Counted from the stretch's first letter, positions 25,956 to 35,517 are shown. The stretch is 64,000 bases of DNA from Rubrimonas cliftonensis (GCF_900107585.1 NZ_FNQM01000002.1:248001-312000), one strand, 5' to 3'. The notes: generated by a model not told the origin, from the letters alone. A program made the numbers and translations.

Positions 25956-26714
25956 ATGCCTGACGGCGCCGCGTCATCCACCGTCATTCCCGCAGCTTGC
26001 GCCGCCGGCGTGCGGAGCGGTCGGCACGTCGCCATCATCATGGACGGCAACGGTCGCTGGGCGCAGCGCCGCGGGCTTCCCCGGCTCGCCGGGCACCGCG
26101 CGGGGCTGGAGGCCGTGCGCCGCATCGTGGAGCTGTGCCCCGAGTTCGGCATCGACACGCTGACGCTGTTCGCCTTCTCCACCGAGAACTGGCGGCGCCC
26201 GCCCGAGGAGGTCCGCGGCCTGATGGCGCTGTTTCGGCGCTATCTGCGCAAGGAGGCCGCCGAGCTCGCCGACAAGGGCGTGCGCGTGCGCTTCATCGGC
26301 GACCGCACCCAGCTCGACATCGACATCCAGCAGCTCATGGCCGGGCTGGAGGCGCGCACCGCCGACTGCCGGCGCTACGATCTGGTGCTGGCGGTGAACT
26401 ATGGCGGCCGGGCGGAGATCGCCGCCGCGGCCCGCAGGCTCGCGCGCGAGGTGGCCGAGGGGCTGCGCAGTCCCGACACCATCGACGAGGCCGCGATCTC
26501 GGGCGGAATGCAGATCGCCGACCTTCCCGACCCCGACCTCGTGATCCGGACCAGCGGCGAGCAGCGCATCTCCAACTTCCTGCTCTGGCAGTGCGCCTAC
26601 GCCGAGTTCGTGTTCGCCGAAGAGTGCTGGCCGGACTTCGACCGCGACGCGCTGGAGCGCGCGATGCGGGCCTTCGGCGCGCGCGAGCGGCGTTTCGGCG
26701 CCGTCGTCGGCTGA
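25956..26714 (+). CDS. uppS: Isoprenyl (undecaprenyl) diphosphate synthase
   Basis: A 252-residue cis-prenyltransferase making the C55 lipid carrier for peptidoglycan and LPS. The family signature HVAIIMDGNGRWAQRRGLPR holds the catalytic Asp; GHRAGLEAVRRIVELC, TLFAFSTENWRRP and LVIRTSGEQRISNFLLWQ follow. Its product pathway starts from Dxr encoded two genes downstream. Length and motifs are normal. A GGAG sequence precedes the ATG. Confidence 0.96.
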   Translation: MPDGAASSTVIPAACAAGVRSGRHVAIIMDGNGRWAQRRGLPRLAGHRAGLEAVRRIVELCPEFGIDTLTLFAFSTENWRRPPEEVRGLMALFRRYLRKEAAELADKGVRVRFIGDRTQLDIDIQQLMAGLEARTADCRRYDLVLAVNYGGRAEIAAAARRLAREVAEGLRSPDTIDEAAISGGMQIADLPDPDLVIRTSGEQRISNFLLWQCAYAEFVFAEECWPDFDRDALERAMRAFGARERRFGAVVG

Positions 26715-26831
26715 GCGCCGTCCCGAAAGGCCAGCAAGGTGAGCCCTGACAGGTGAGGCCAGTCCCGACAGAGCGGCGCGGCCCCGGCGGCGCAGGCGCG
26801 GCGTCGTGAGCGCGCCCGCGCGCGAGGCGTC

Positions 26832-27671
26832 GTGAGCCGCGCCGAGGCGCTCGCCGCCGCCTTCGCGGCGATGAAGGATCTGCGCGCCCGCACGCTGACG
26901 GCGGCCGCGATGATCGTCGTCGCGGTCGTTCCCATCGCGATGGGCGGGTTCTGGGCGACCGCCTTCATCGCCGCCGTCGCGGCCCTGATGGGGTGGGAGT
27001 ATCGCCGGCTGACCGCCGCCGCCGCCGGCCCGCGGGACCATGCGCTCTACGCCGCCAGCTTCGCCGGCGCGGCCGTCTGCGCCGGCGAGGGCGCGCCGTG
27101 GACGGCCGCGGCGCTGCTTCTGGCCGCAGGCTCCGGCTTCGCCGCGCGGGACGTCGCCGCGCGCAGGGCGCCGGGCTGGCCTGTGGCGGGCGCGCTGCTG
27201 CCCGGCGCCGCCGCGGCCGCCTTCGCCGCCCTGCGCGCCCTGGAGGGCGACGGGCTGAACGCCGTGCTCTGGGTCGCGGTGATCGTCGCCGCGACCGACA
27301 CGGGCGCCTTCTTCGCCGGCCGGCTCATCGGCGGGCCTAAGCTCTGGCCGGCGGTGAGCCCGAAGAAGACCTGGGCCGGCCTCGGCGGCGGCGTCGCCTT
27401 CGCGGCCCTTGCTGGACTGCTGTTCTCCGGGCTCACCACCGGCACCTTCGCCGAGGAGGTCTGCACCGTCTCCGCGATCGCGGCCTTCGTCGCTCAGGGG
27501 GGCGATCTCGCCGAATCGGCCTTGAAGCGGCGCTTCGGCGCGAAGGACAGCGGGACCCTTTTTCCCGGTCATGGCGGCGCCCTCGATCGGCTGGACGGTT
27601 TCGTCGCGGTGACACTGGTCGCCGCCGCCGTCACATTCGCACGGGGAGGAGCGCCGGTGTTCAGATGGTGA
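26832..27671 (+). CDS. cdsA: Phosphatidate cytidylyltransferase (CDP-diglyceride synthase)
   Basis: A 279-residue polytopic inner-membrane enzyme making CDP-diacylglycerol. Several Ala/Leu-rich helices precede TDTGAFFAGRLIGGPKL, SPKKTWAGLGGG and the C-terminal signature KRRFGAKDSGTLFPGHGG then LDRLDG. The GTG at 26832 is used here; ATG 26871 is possible. The 12-mer GGCGTCGTGAGC occurs twice, at 26800-26811 and 26826-26837. The first copy starts a 9-codon reading frame whose TGA overlaps the cdsA GTG, so a coupled leader peptide is conceivable. It overlaps dxr by 7 bases. Confidence 0.94.
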   Translation: MSRAEALAAAFAAMKDLRARTLTAAAMIVVAVVPIAMGGFWATAFIAAVAALMGWEYRRLTAAAAGPRDHALYAASFAGAAVCAGEGAPWTAAALLLAAGSGFAARDVAARRAPGWPVAGALLPGAAAAAFAALRALEGDGLNAVLWVAVIVAATDTGAFFAGRLIGGPKLWPAVSPKKTWAGLGGGVAFAALAGLLFSGLTTGTFAEEVCTVSAIAAFVAQGGDLAESALKRRFGAKDSGTLFPGHGGALDRLDGFVAVTLVAAAVTFARGGAPVFRW

Positions 27672-28843
27672 GACGGGTCACGATCCTGGGGTCCACGGGC
27701 TCCATCGGCCGCAGCACGCTAGAGGCGCTGGACTGGCTCGGCGGGCGCGAGGCCTTCGCCGTGGAGGCGCTCACCGGCGCGTCCAACGTCGCGCTGCTGG
27801 CCGAGCAGGCGCGGCGCTGCGGCGCCAGGCTCGCCGTCACGGCGGACCCCGCGCGCCTGCCCGAACTGCGCGCGGCGCTCTCCGGCTCCGGCGTCGAGAC
27901 CGCGGCGGGGCCGCAGGCGGTGATCGAGGCGGCCGCGCGCCCTGCCGAGTGGGTCATGGCGGCCATCGTGGGCGCCGCGGGCCTCGCGCCGACGCTGGAG
28001 GCCGCGCGCCGCGGCGCCGTCGTCGCGCTCGCCAACAAGGAATGCCTTGTCTGCGCCGGGCCGCTCTTTCTCGCCGCCGTCGCCGAGGGCGCCGCCACGC
28101 TGATCCCCGTCGACAGCGAGCACAGCGCGATCTTCCAGGTGCTCGACGCGCGCGCCGCGCCGGAGCGCATCATCCTGACGGCCAGCGGCGGCCCGTTCCG
28201 CGACTGGACGCTGGAGCGCATGGCCGCCGTGACGCCCGCGCGCGCCGTGCAGCACCCAAACTGGAGCATGGGCGCCAAGATCTCCATCGACAGCGCGACC
28301 ATGTTCAACAAGGCGCTCGAGATGATCGAGGCGCGCTGGCTGTTCCGGGCCGAGCCCGACCAGATCGAGGTGATCGTCCATCCGCAGTCGATCATCCATT
28401 CCATGGTGGGCTACGCCGACGGCGCGGTTCTGGCGCAACTCGGCCCGCCGGACATGCGCGGCGCCATCGCCTATGCGCTGAGCTGGCCGGGCAGGGCGCC
28501 CACGCCGATGGAGCGGCTCGACTTCGCGGCGCTGTCGCGGCTCGATTTCCACGCGCCCGACCCCGAGCGCTTCCCAGCCCTGCGGCTGGCGCGCGCGGCG
28601 CTGGAGCGCGGCGGCGGCGCAGGCTGCGTGCTGAACGCGGCGAAAGAGACGGCGCTGGAGGCCTTCATGGCCGACCGCATCGGATTTCTCGACATGGCGC
28701 GCGTGGTGGAGGCGGCGCTGGAGCGGCTCGACGGCGCCCCCGCGCCGGCCGCGCTCGACGACGTGTTCGCGCTCGACGCCGAGACCCGCGCGATGGCGGC
28801 GGAGCTCTGCGCCGAGCGCGCGCCGGTCGCGGCCCGGGCCTAG
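27665..28843 (+). CDS. dxr: 1-deoxy-D-xylulose 5-phosphate reductoisomerase
   Basis: A 392-residue NADPH enzyme, the committed step of the MEP isoprenoid pathway (precursors for carotenoids, ubiquinone and the phytyl/geranylgeranyl tail of bacteriochlorophyll). The NADPH motif GSTGSIGRSTLEAL is at the N terminus. ALANKECLVCAG, PVDSEHSAIFQVL, TASGGPFRDW, HPNWSMGAKISIDSATMFNK and EMIEARWLF carry metal and substrate ligands. It overlaps cdsA by 7 bases and is part of the envelope cluster. Confidence 0.97.
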   Translation: MVRRVTILGSTGSIGRSTLEALDWLGGREAFAVEALTGASNVALLAEQARRCGARLAVTADPARLPELRAALSGSGVETAAGPQAVIEAAARPAEWVMAAIVGAAGLAPTLEAARRGAVVALANKECLVCAGPLFLAAVAEGAATLIPVDSEHSAIFQVLDARAAPERIILTASGGPFRDWTLERMAAVTPARAVQHPNWSMGAKISIDSATMFNKALEMIEARWLFRAEPDQIEVIVHPQSIIHSMVGYADGAVLAQLGPPDMRGAIAYALSWPGRAPTPMERLDFAALSRLDFHAPDPERFPALRLARAALERGGGAGCVLNAAKETALEAFMADRIGFLDMARVVEAALERLDGAPAPAALDDVFALDAETRAMAAELCAERAPVAARA

Positions 28844-28980
28844 CCGGCGCCGCCCGGGGCGGTTGGCGGCGGTCGACTTGACGCCGCGCGGCGCCCATGT
28901 TCACGCGGGCTCCCGGTCGTCCGCCGGTGGCGCAAGCCGCGCCGGCGTGCGAAAAGTGGATGGATGCTTTCGGAGGTGAC

Positions 28981-30336
28981 ATGGATCTGTTGACGCAACT
29001 GCCGGTGATCGGGCCGACCCTGTCGGTGATCGTCCCGTTCCTGCTGGTGCTCGCGATCGTCGTCTTCGTCCACGAATACGGGCATTATATCGTCGGCCGC
29101 TGGTGCGGCATCGGGGCCGACGCCTTCTCGGTGGGCTTCGGGCCGGAGATCTATGGCTGGACAGACAGTCGCGGCACGCGCTGGCGCATCGGCGCGCTGC
29201 CGCTCGGCGGCTATGTCAAGTTCCGGGGAGACGCCGACCCGGCCTCCGCGTCGGCGGATGACGCCGCGATCTCGCGAATGACCCCCGAGGAGCGCGCCGG
29301 CGGGTTTCACACCGCCAGCGTCGAGCGACGGGCGCTCACCGTTCTGGCTGGGCCCGTGGCGAACTTCCTGCTCAGCGTCGCGATCTTCGCGCTGATGGCG
29401 CTGGGGCAGGGGCGGCCGCTCAGCGAGCCGGTGATCGGCGGCCTCTCCGACGACGTGAACCCCGAATTCAGCGCCGCCCTGGAGCCTGGCGACCGCGTGC
29501 TGAGGATCGACGGCGAGCCGGTCGCGGACTTCGCCGCCATCCAGGCGCGCCTCGCCGAGGCGGACGGCGCCGGCGACGTCGCGCTCGACATCGCGCGCAA
29601 CGGCGAGGAGCGTCGGGTGGTCGCACCCTGGCGCGCGCCCGCGCGCGTCGACGCCGTCACGCCCGGCGGCGCGGCCGACCGCGCCGGGCTGGAGGCGGGC
29701 GACGTGATCCTGGCGGTGAACGGCGAGCCGGTGGACGGTTTCTCCGCGCTCCAGAAGGCGACGCGCGCCTCCGGCGGCGAGACCATGCGCCTCACGGTCC
29801 TGCGCGGCGGCGAGACGGTCGACGTGGATGCGACGCCGGAGATGAGCGCGGCGACCGATCCGCTGACGGGCGAGACCGAGACGCGCCCGCTGCTCGGGAT
29901 CCAGAAGCTCCAGACCGAGATCGCGCCGCTCACCGAGACCGCCGGGCCGTTCGGCGCGCTGGTCTTCGGCGCGGAGCGGACGTGGATGGTGGTGTCGCTG
30001 TCGATCTCCGGCATCGCGCAGGTCGTCAGCGGCGCGCAGGACGCCGCCGAGGTGCTGGGCGGGCCGGTGCGCATCGCAGAGGTCTCCGGCGACGCCGCCG
30101 CGGGCGGGCTCGCGAGCTTCGTCGGGCTGATCGCGGTGCTCTCCACCTCGATCGGCCTGATCAACCTCTTTCCGATCCCGGTTCTCGACGGCGGGCACCT
30201 GATGTTCTACGCCATCGAGAAGGCGCGGGGCAGACCGCTCCGGCCGCGCTGGCAGGAGATCGGCAACAGCATCGGGCTGGCGCTCGTGCTCAGCCTGATG
30301 GCCTTCGCGACGTTCAACGACCTGTCCCGTCTCTGA
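28981..30336 (+). CDS. rseP: RseP-type site-2 intramembrane metalloprotease
   Basis: A 451-residue inner-membrane zinc protease (RseP/MmpA) that cuts transmembrane segments of anti-sigma factors or signal peptides. The ATG at 28981 has a strong GGAGGTGAC just upstream. The first helix carries HEYGH (residues 31-35). Two PDZ domains occupy about residues 120-300, and the second catalytic motif NLFPIPVLDGGHL starts at 395 with the Asp in LDGG. Four transmembrane segments are expected. The position before bamA is conserved in proteobacteria. Confidence 0.95.
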   Translation: MDLLTQLPVIGPTLSVIVPFLLVLAIVVFVHEYGHYIVGRWCGIGADAFSVGFGPEIYGWTDSRGTRWRIGALPLGGYVKFRGDADPASASADDAAISRMTPEERAGGFHTASVERRALTVLAGPVANFLLSVAIFALMALGQGRPLSEPVIGGLSDDVNPEFSAALEPGDRVLRIDGEPVADFAAIQARLAEADGAGDVALDIARNGEERRVVAPWRAPARVDAVTPGGAADRAGLEAGDVILAVNGEPVDGFSALQKATRASGGETMRLTVLRGGETVDVDATPEMSAATDPLTGETETRPLLGIQKLQTEIAPLTETAGPFGALVFGAERTWMVVSLSISGIAQVVSGAQDAAEVLGGPVRIAEVSGDAAAGGLASFVGLIAVLSTSIGLINLFPIPVLDGGHLMFYAIEKARGRPLRPRWQEIGNSIGLALVLSLMAFATFNDLSRL

Positions 30337-30380
30337 CCGGAGCGGCGACGACAGACACCCGGCCGACCACTGGAGCACCG

Positions 30381-32699
30381 ATGACCGTCGACATTCTCGT
30401 ACGCCCGCTCCGCGTCCTGCTCGCAGCCTGCGCGCTTGCGGCCGCGACCGCGGCGCCGGCGCTTCTCGCGCCCTCGGCCGCCGTCGCGCAGTCGGCCGGC
30501 GTCGTGCGGGACATCGTGGTTCTGGGCTCGCGGCGCATCGAGCCGGCGACCATCGCCTCCTATCTCACCATCGGCGTCGGCGATCCGATCGAGGACGCGG
30601 CGCTCAACGCCTCGGTGCGGCGGCTGTTCGACACCGGCCTGTTCAGCGACGCGTCGATCGCGGTGGACGGCGGCCAGCTCATCGTCCGCGTGACCGAAAA
30701 CCCGACGATCAACCGCGTCGCGTTTGAGGGCAACGACAGCATCACCGACGAGATCCTGCTCTCCAGCATCTCGACCCGGCCGCGCCGCGCCTACACGCGC
30801 GCCCGCGCCGAGGCGGACGCTCAGGTTGTCACGGAGCTCTACCGCCGCGCCGGGCGCTACGGCACCTCGATCGAGCCGGTTCTGATCGAGCAGCCGGACA
30901 ACCGCGTGGACCTCGTGTTCGAGATCGACGAGAGCAGCGTCACCGGCGTCAACGCGATCACCTTCGTCGGCAACGAGGCGTTCTCCGACCGCCGCCTGCG
31001 CCGGGTGATCGAGACGACCGAGAGCGGGATCTTCTCCTTTGCGCTGACCTCCGACATCTACGATCCCGACCGGCTGGAGTTCGACCGCGAGCTGCTGCGC
31101 CAGTTCTATCTCTCGCGCGGCTACGCCGACTTCACGGTGCTGTCGGCGATCGCCGAGCTGGCGCCGGACCGCGAGGGCTTCTTCATCACCTTCACGGTCA
31201 GCGAGGGGCCGGTCTACACGTTCGGCGAGCAGTCCGTCGTCGTCAGCGCGCCCGGGCTCGACCCCGCCGAGTTCGAGGCGCTCATCGGCGCCGCGCCGGG
31301 CGACACCTACGACAGCGAAGTGGTCGAGCGCACCATCGACCGCATGATCTTCCTCGCCGGCCAGCAGGGTTTCGCCTTCGTGGACGTGCGCCCCCGCGCA
31401 ACCCGCAACCCCGAGACGCTGACGATCGACATCGCCTATGAGTTGGTGGAAGGCGCCCGCGTCTATGTCGAACGCATCGACATCGAGGGCAACGCGCGCA
31501 CGCTCGACCGGGTGATCCGCCGCCAGTTCGACCTCGTGGAGGGCGACGCGTTCAATTCGCGCGAGGTCGACGCGGCGCGCCGGCGCATCCGCGGTCTGGG
31601 CTTCTTTTCGCGGGTGGACGTCGCGACGCGACGCGGCGACAGCGAGGATCGCGCCAGCATCCTCGTCGATGTCGAGGAGCAGTCGACCGGCTCGCTGACC
31701 TTCGGCCTGGGCTTCTCCACCGCCGACGGCCCGGTCGGCGAGATCAGCATCACCGAGCGCAATTTCCTAGGCCGCGGCCAGTTCGTGCGCGCGCGGCTCC
31801 AGGTCGCGGGCGACTTCCAGGTCTACGACTTCGCCTTCCGCGAGCCGGCCTTCCTCGACCGCGATCTCGAGGCCGGCTTCGACGTGTTCCTGCGGCAGGA
31901 GGACCGCTCCGACGAGAGCTCCTTCGAGGAGACCAACATCGGCTTCATCCCGCGGATGGAGTTCCCGGTTTCCGAGAACGCCCGCCTCGGCCTGAGCTAC
32001 ACCTTCGCGTCGGACGAGATCCGCGACGTGCGCGACGACGCCTCGGATTTCATCAAGGCCGACGAGGGCACTGCGATCACCTCCGCGGTCGGCTACGTCT
32101 ACACCTACGACCTGCGGAACGACACGCTGGAGCCGACCGCCGGCTTTCTGGCGTCCTTCGGACAGGATTTCGCGGGCGTCGGCGGCGACACGCAGTATGT
32201 CCGCACCACGGCGCGGGCTCGCGCCTACACGAGCTTCTTCGGCGAGGACGTGGTGGGCAGCTTCGAGGTCGAGGGCGGAAACATCACGACCTTCGGCGAC
32301 GACATCCGCATCACCGACCGATTCTTCCTCGGCGGGGACCGGTTCCGCGGCTTCGAGAGTTCGGGCATAGGTCCGCGCGACCGGACGACCGACGACGCGC
32401 TCGGCGGCAACAATTTCGCCATCGCGCGGACCGAAGTCACCTTCCCGCTCGGCCTGCCGGATTCGCTTGGCGTCTCGGGGGGCGTCTTCGCCGATGTCGG
32501 CACGCTCTGGGGGCTCGACACCAACAACCGCGGTGGCGTGACCGTGGACGACGACCCCAGCCTGCGCGCCTCCGTCGGCGCCAGCCTGTTCTGGGACTCC
32601 GGCTTCGGCCCGCTGCGCGTGAACTTCGCCTTTCCCATCGTCAAAGAGGACGGCGACAAGGATGAGTTCTTCCGCCTCACTGCCGGTACGCGCTTCTGA
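30381..32699 (+). CDS. bamA: Outer membrane protein assembly factor BamA
   Basis: A 772-residue Omp85 protein that inserts beta-barrel proteins into the outer membrane. The signal peptide ends about residue 38 (SAAVAQS). Five POTRA domains follow (IVVLGSRRIEPATIASYL opens POTRA1; YVERIDIEGNARTLDRVIRR opens POTRA5). The C-terminal 16-strand barrel has the conserved lid motif in FLGGDRFRGFE (VRGF-like) and ends in a terminal Phe (TAGTRF), the beta-signal. The ATG at 30381 lies 44 bases after rseP. It overlaps skp by 38 bases. Confidence 0.96.
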   Translation: MTVDILVRPLRVLLAACALAAATAAPALLAPSAAVAQSAGVVRDIVVLGSRRIEPATIASYLTIGVGDPIEDAALNASVRRLFDTGLFSDASIAVDGGQLIVRVTENPTINRVAFEGNDSITDEILLSSISTRPRRAYTRARAEADAQVVTELYRRAGRYGTSIEPVLIEQPDNRVDLVFEIDESSVTGVNAITFVGNEAFSDRRLRRVIETTESGIFSFALTSDIYDPDRLEFDRELLRQFYLSRGYADFTVLSAIAELAPDREGFFITFTVSEGPVYTFGEQSVVVSAPGLDPAEFEALIGAAPGDTYDSEVVERTIDRMIFLAGQQGFAFVDVRPRATRNPETLTIDIAYELVEGARVYVERIDIEGNARTLDRVIRRQFDLVEGDAFNSREVDAARRRIRGLGFFSRVDVATRRGDSEDRASILVDVEEQSTGSLTFGLGFSTADGPVGEISITERNFLGRGQFVRARLQVAGDFQVYDFAFREPAFLDRDLEAGFDVFLRQEDRSDESSFEETNIGFIPRMEFPVSENARLGLSYTFASDEIRDVRDDASDFIKADEGTAITSAVGYVYTYDLRNDTLEPTAGFLASFGQDFAGVGGDTQYVRTTARARAYTSFFGEDVVGSFEVEGGNITTFGDDIRITDRFFLGGDRFRGFESSGIGPRDRTTDDALGGNNFAIARTEVTFPLGLPDSLGVSGGVFADVGTLWGLDTNNRGGVTVDDDPSLRASVGASLFWDSGFGPLRVNFAFPIVKEDGDKDEFFRLTAGTRF

Positions 32700-33324
32700 G
32701 GTCCGGCGGCGCGGGGCGCCGTCGGGGTTCGGGGGATTGCCGGCGCCAAGGCTCTTGCGGGCGCTGGCGATGGCGCTCGCGCTGGGCTTGCAGGCCGCCG
32801 GCGCCGCGGGGCAGACCGCCGCGACGCCGCGCAGCGGCGGCGTGCTCGTCGTCGACATGGACGCCGCCCTGCGCGAAAGCGCCGCCGCGCGCGCCCTTCG
32901 GGAGGCGGAGCTTGCGGCGCGCGGCGAACTCCAGAAGCGCTTCGACGCGATGCAGGCTGAGCTCGAGGCCGAGGAGACGGAGATGGTCCGCCTCCGGCAG
33001 ACCATGCCGCGCCTGGAGTTCGACAAGCTCGTGGTCGCCTTCGACCAGAAGGTTCGCGCCGCCCGGCGCGACGCGCAGCAGTCCGGCGCCGCGCTTCAGG
33101 CGCGCTTCGCGCAGGCGCAGGCTTCCCTCGCCGCCGTCGCAAGGCCGATGCTGGAGGAGATCATGCGCGAACGCGCCGCGGCGCTCGTGATCGACCGCAA
33201 ATCCGCGCTGGCTGTGGCGCCGGAACTCGACGTCACCGCCGCCCTGATGGAGCGGATGAACGCGCGCCAGCCCGACGCCGCGGGCCTCATCCCGCCGCCG
33301 TCGGCGGAGGAGAACGCGCCCTGA
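32662..33324 (+). CDS. OmpH/Skp-family periplasmic chaperone
   Basis: A 220-residue protein of the OmpH/Skp family that holds unfolded outer-membrane proteins. A long N-terminal segment leads to the hydrophobic signal core ALAMALALGLQAAGAAGQ; initiation at a later ATG (32769) is possible. GVLVVDMDAALRESAAARAL resembles the Skp start of VDxxxxxxxS. A long charged coiled coil (about residues 75-165) and the C-terminal ALVIDRKSALAVAPELDVT follow. It overlaps the end of bamA by 38 bases. In many relatives fabZ and lpxA follow; here the cluster ends. Confidence 0.85.
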   Translation: MSSSASLPVRASEVRRRGAPSGFGGLPAPRLLRALAMALALGLQAAGAAGQTAATPRSGGVLVVDMDAALRESAAARALREAELAARGELQKRFDAMQAELEAEETEMVRLRQTMPRLEFDKLVVAFDQKVRAARRDAQQSGAALQARFAQAQASLAAVARPMLEEIMRERAAALVIDRKSALAVAPELDVTAALMERMNARQPDAAGLIPPPSAEENAP

Positions 33325-33326
33325 CG

Positions 33327-33342
33327 CGCGCCGCTCGGCGCG
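33327..33342 (+). terminator. Hairpin between convergent skp and lpdA
   Basis: CGCGCCG-CT-CGGCGCG is a perfect 7-bp stem in the 56-base gap between the two convergent genes. It lacks a T run and could only be a Rho-assisted or bidirectional end. Confidence 0.3.
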
Positions 33343-33380
33343 ACGACGGCTGACGGCGAAGGCGGTCCGGCCGCTGCCGC

Positions 33381-34778
33381 TCAGTAATGGATGGCGCGGC
33401 CCCAGGCGTCGAGAACGCTCTCGTGCATCATCTCGCTGAGCGTGGGGTGGGGGAAGACCGTGGCCATCAGGTCCGCCTCGGTCGTCTCCAGCTGGCGGCC
33501 GACCACATAGCCCTGGATCAGCTCGGTCACTTCCGCGCCGATCATGTGCGCGCCGAGCAGCTCACCGGTCTTCGCGTCGAACACGGTCTTGACCATGCCT
33601 TCTGGCTCGCCCAGCGCCAGCGCCTTGCCGTTGCCGATAAACGGGAAGCGCCCGACCTTGACCTCGTAGCCCAGCTCCTTCGCCTTCGCCTCGGAATAGC
33701 CGACCGAGGCGACCTGCGGCTGGCAATAGGTGCAGCCGGCGATGCTCTCGACCTTCACCGGATGCACGTCGTTCCGGCCCGCGATGATCTCGGCGACCAT
33801 CACCCCCTCATGGCTGGCCTTGTGGGCGAGCCAGGGCGCGCCGGCCACGTCCCCTATTGCGTAGAGGCCTTTAACCCCGGTGCGGCAGTGATCGTCAGTT
33901 ACGACATGGGTCTTCTCGACCTTCACGCCCAGCTTCTCCAGCCCCAGCCCCTCGGTGTTGCCGACGATGCCGACGGCGGAGATCACCACGTCCACCTTGA
34001 TCGCCTTCGTCTCGCCGCCGGTCTCGACATGCGCCGTCACGCCGTCCCTGGCGCGGTCGAGCTTCCTGACCGACGCCTTGGGCATGATCTTCAGCCCCTG
34101 CTTCTCGAAGGACTTCCTGGCGAAGGCGCTGATTTCGGCGTCCTCGACCGGCAGGATGCGGTCCATGACCTCCACCACGGTCGTCTCTGCCCCCAGCGCG
34201 CTGTAGAAGCTGGCGAACTCGATGCCGATGGCGCCGGAGCCGATCACCAGCAGGGTCTTCGGCATCATCGGCGGCGTGAGGGCGTGCTTGTAGGTCCACA
34301 CCCGGTCGCCGTCGGCCTCCAGCCCGGGCAGCTCGCGCGCCCGCGCGCCGGTGGCCAGCACGATGGAGGGCGCGGTCAGCGTCTCCTCGCCCTTGTCTGT
34401 CACGACCGTCACCTTGCCGGGCTCGGGCACGCTCGCCGCGCCCATCACCACCGTCACCTTGTTCTTCTTCAGGAGGTGGCCGACGCCCTGGTTGAGCTGC
34501 TTGGCGATGCCGCGCGAGCGCTTCACCACGGCGTCGAGGTCGTAGCCGATGCCGTCCGCCTTCAGCCCGAACTCCTTGGCGCGGTGCATCAGGTGGAAGA
34601 TCTCCGAGGTCCGCAGCATCGCCTTGGTGGGAATGCAGCCCCAGTTCAGGCAGATGCCGCCGAGGTGCTCGCGCTCCACCACGCAGGTCTTGAGCCCGAG
34701 CTGCGCGGCGCGGATGGCGCAGACATAGCCCCCCGGCCCTGCGCCGATCACGATCACGTCGAAGCCCTGTGCGGCCAT
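33381..34778 (-). CDS. lpdA: Dihydrolipoyl dehydrogenase (E3)
   Basis: A 465-residue FAD disulfide oxidoreductase that reoxidises lipoyl groups in 2-oxoacid dehydrogenase and glycine-cleavage complexes. FDVIVIGAGPGGYVCAIRAA binds FAD. GGICLNWGCIPTKAML holds the redox Cys pair. VIGSGAIGIEFASFYSALGA binds NAD. The C-terminal HPTLSEMMHESVLDA carries the active-site His and Glu. The start at 34778 has GGGAGG upstream. It is not next to E1/E2 genes, so it may be a shared or stand-alone E3. The DUF924 gene lies upstream on the same strand across a 154-base gap. Confidence 0.96.
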   Translation of the reverse strand: MAAQGFDVIVIGAGPGGYVCAIRAAQLGLKTCVVEREHLGGICLNWGCIPTKAMLRTSEIFHLMHRAKEFGLKADGIGYDLDAVVKRSRGIAKQLNQGVGHLLKKNKVTVVMGAASVPEPGKVTVVTDKGEETLTAPSIVLATGARARELPGLEADGDRVWTYKHALTPPMMPKTLLVIGSGAIGIEFASFYSALGAETTVVEVMDRILPVEDAEISAFARKSFEKQGLKIMPKASVRKLDRARDGVTAHVETGGETKAIKVDVVISAVGIVGNTEGLGLEKLGVKVEKTHVVTDDHCRTGVKGLYAIGDVAGAPWLAHKASHEGVMVAEIIAGRNDVHPVKVESIAGCTYCQPQVASVGYSEAKAKELGYEVKVGRFPFIGNGKALALGEPEGMVKTVFDAKTGELLGAHMIGAEVTELIQGYVVGRQLETTEADLMATVFPHPTLSEMMHESVLDAWGRAIHY

Positions 34779-34932
34779 GGTCGTCCTCCCGTCGATTTGG
34801 TCAGAGGCTAGCGCGCGACCGCCCGCGGGTCGAGCCGCCGGCGCCTCATGGCCGTCCTGCGCCGGCGGCGGAGAAGCGCCCGGCAGGCCCCGCCGGGGGC
34901 GGCGCGGCGCCGGGTCGCGCCTCCGGGCCCCG

Positions 34933-35517
34933 TCAGGCCCTGTAGCCGCCCTCGGCGAGCCACGCGGCCTCCTCGGGCGTGTCGCGGCGGGCGAGCGCGG
35001 CGTTGCGGAACGGAAAGCGGCCGAAGCGGCGGATGATGTCGCGATGCGCCACGGCATGGGGCAGGTTCGCGTCCGCCCCGGTCTCCGGCATCCGCGTGAG
35101 GATCATGCGCACGCAGCGGTCCTGATCGGCGAGGCATTCGGCGTGCATCAGCGGCATGTAGAAGAACTGCCGCTCGGGCTCGGCGATCCTCAGATCCTGG
35201 TCGAGGCGGATCGCGCGTTTCGCCACCGAGCGCGCGCGGACGTCGCCGGAGAACGCCCCGGCTTCGCCTCGAAAGGCGTTCCGCGGGAACTGGTCGAGCA
35301 GCACGATCAGCGCCAGAGCCCCGCGCGGCGTCAGCGTCCATTCGAGGCAACGGCCCTCGCGCGCCGCGCCCATCGCCGCGCCGAAGCGCTCGGCGATCGC
35401 GGCGTCGAGCGCCGCGTCCTGCGCATACCATTTCTCCGGGCCGACTTCCCTGAGCCAGAAGTCCAGGACCGCGTCCTGCCGTTCCTGATGCTGTCGCATC
35501 GCCTGATCGAGCGCCAT
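34933..35517 (-). CDS. DUF924 family protein
   Basis: A 194-residue helical protein. The family pattern is clear: VLDFWLREVGPEKWYAQD at the start, LALIVLLDQFPRNAFRG in the middle, then ERQFFYMPLMHAECLADQD and RFGRFPFRNAALARRDT at the end. Members are widespread in proteobacteria, resemble TPR-like helical bundles and have no established biochemical function that I know of. It is a single gene upstream of lpdA. Confidence 0.88.
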   Translation of the reverse strand: MALDQAMRQHQERQDAVLDFWLREVGPEKWYAQDAALDAAIAERFGAAMGAAREGRCLEWTLTPRGALALIVLLDQFPRNAFRGEAGAFSGDVRARSVAKRAIRLDQDLRIAEPERQFFYMPLMHAECLADQDRCVRMILTRMPETGADANLPHAVAHRDIIRRFGRFPFRNAALARRDTPEEAAWLAEGGYRA

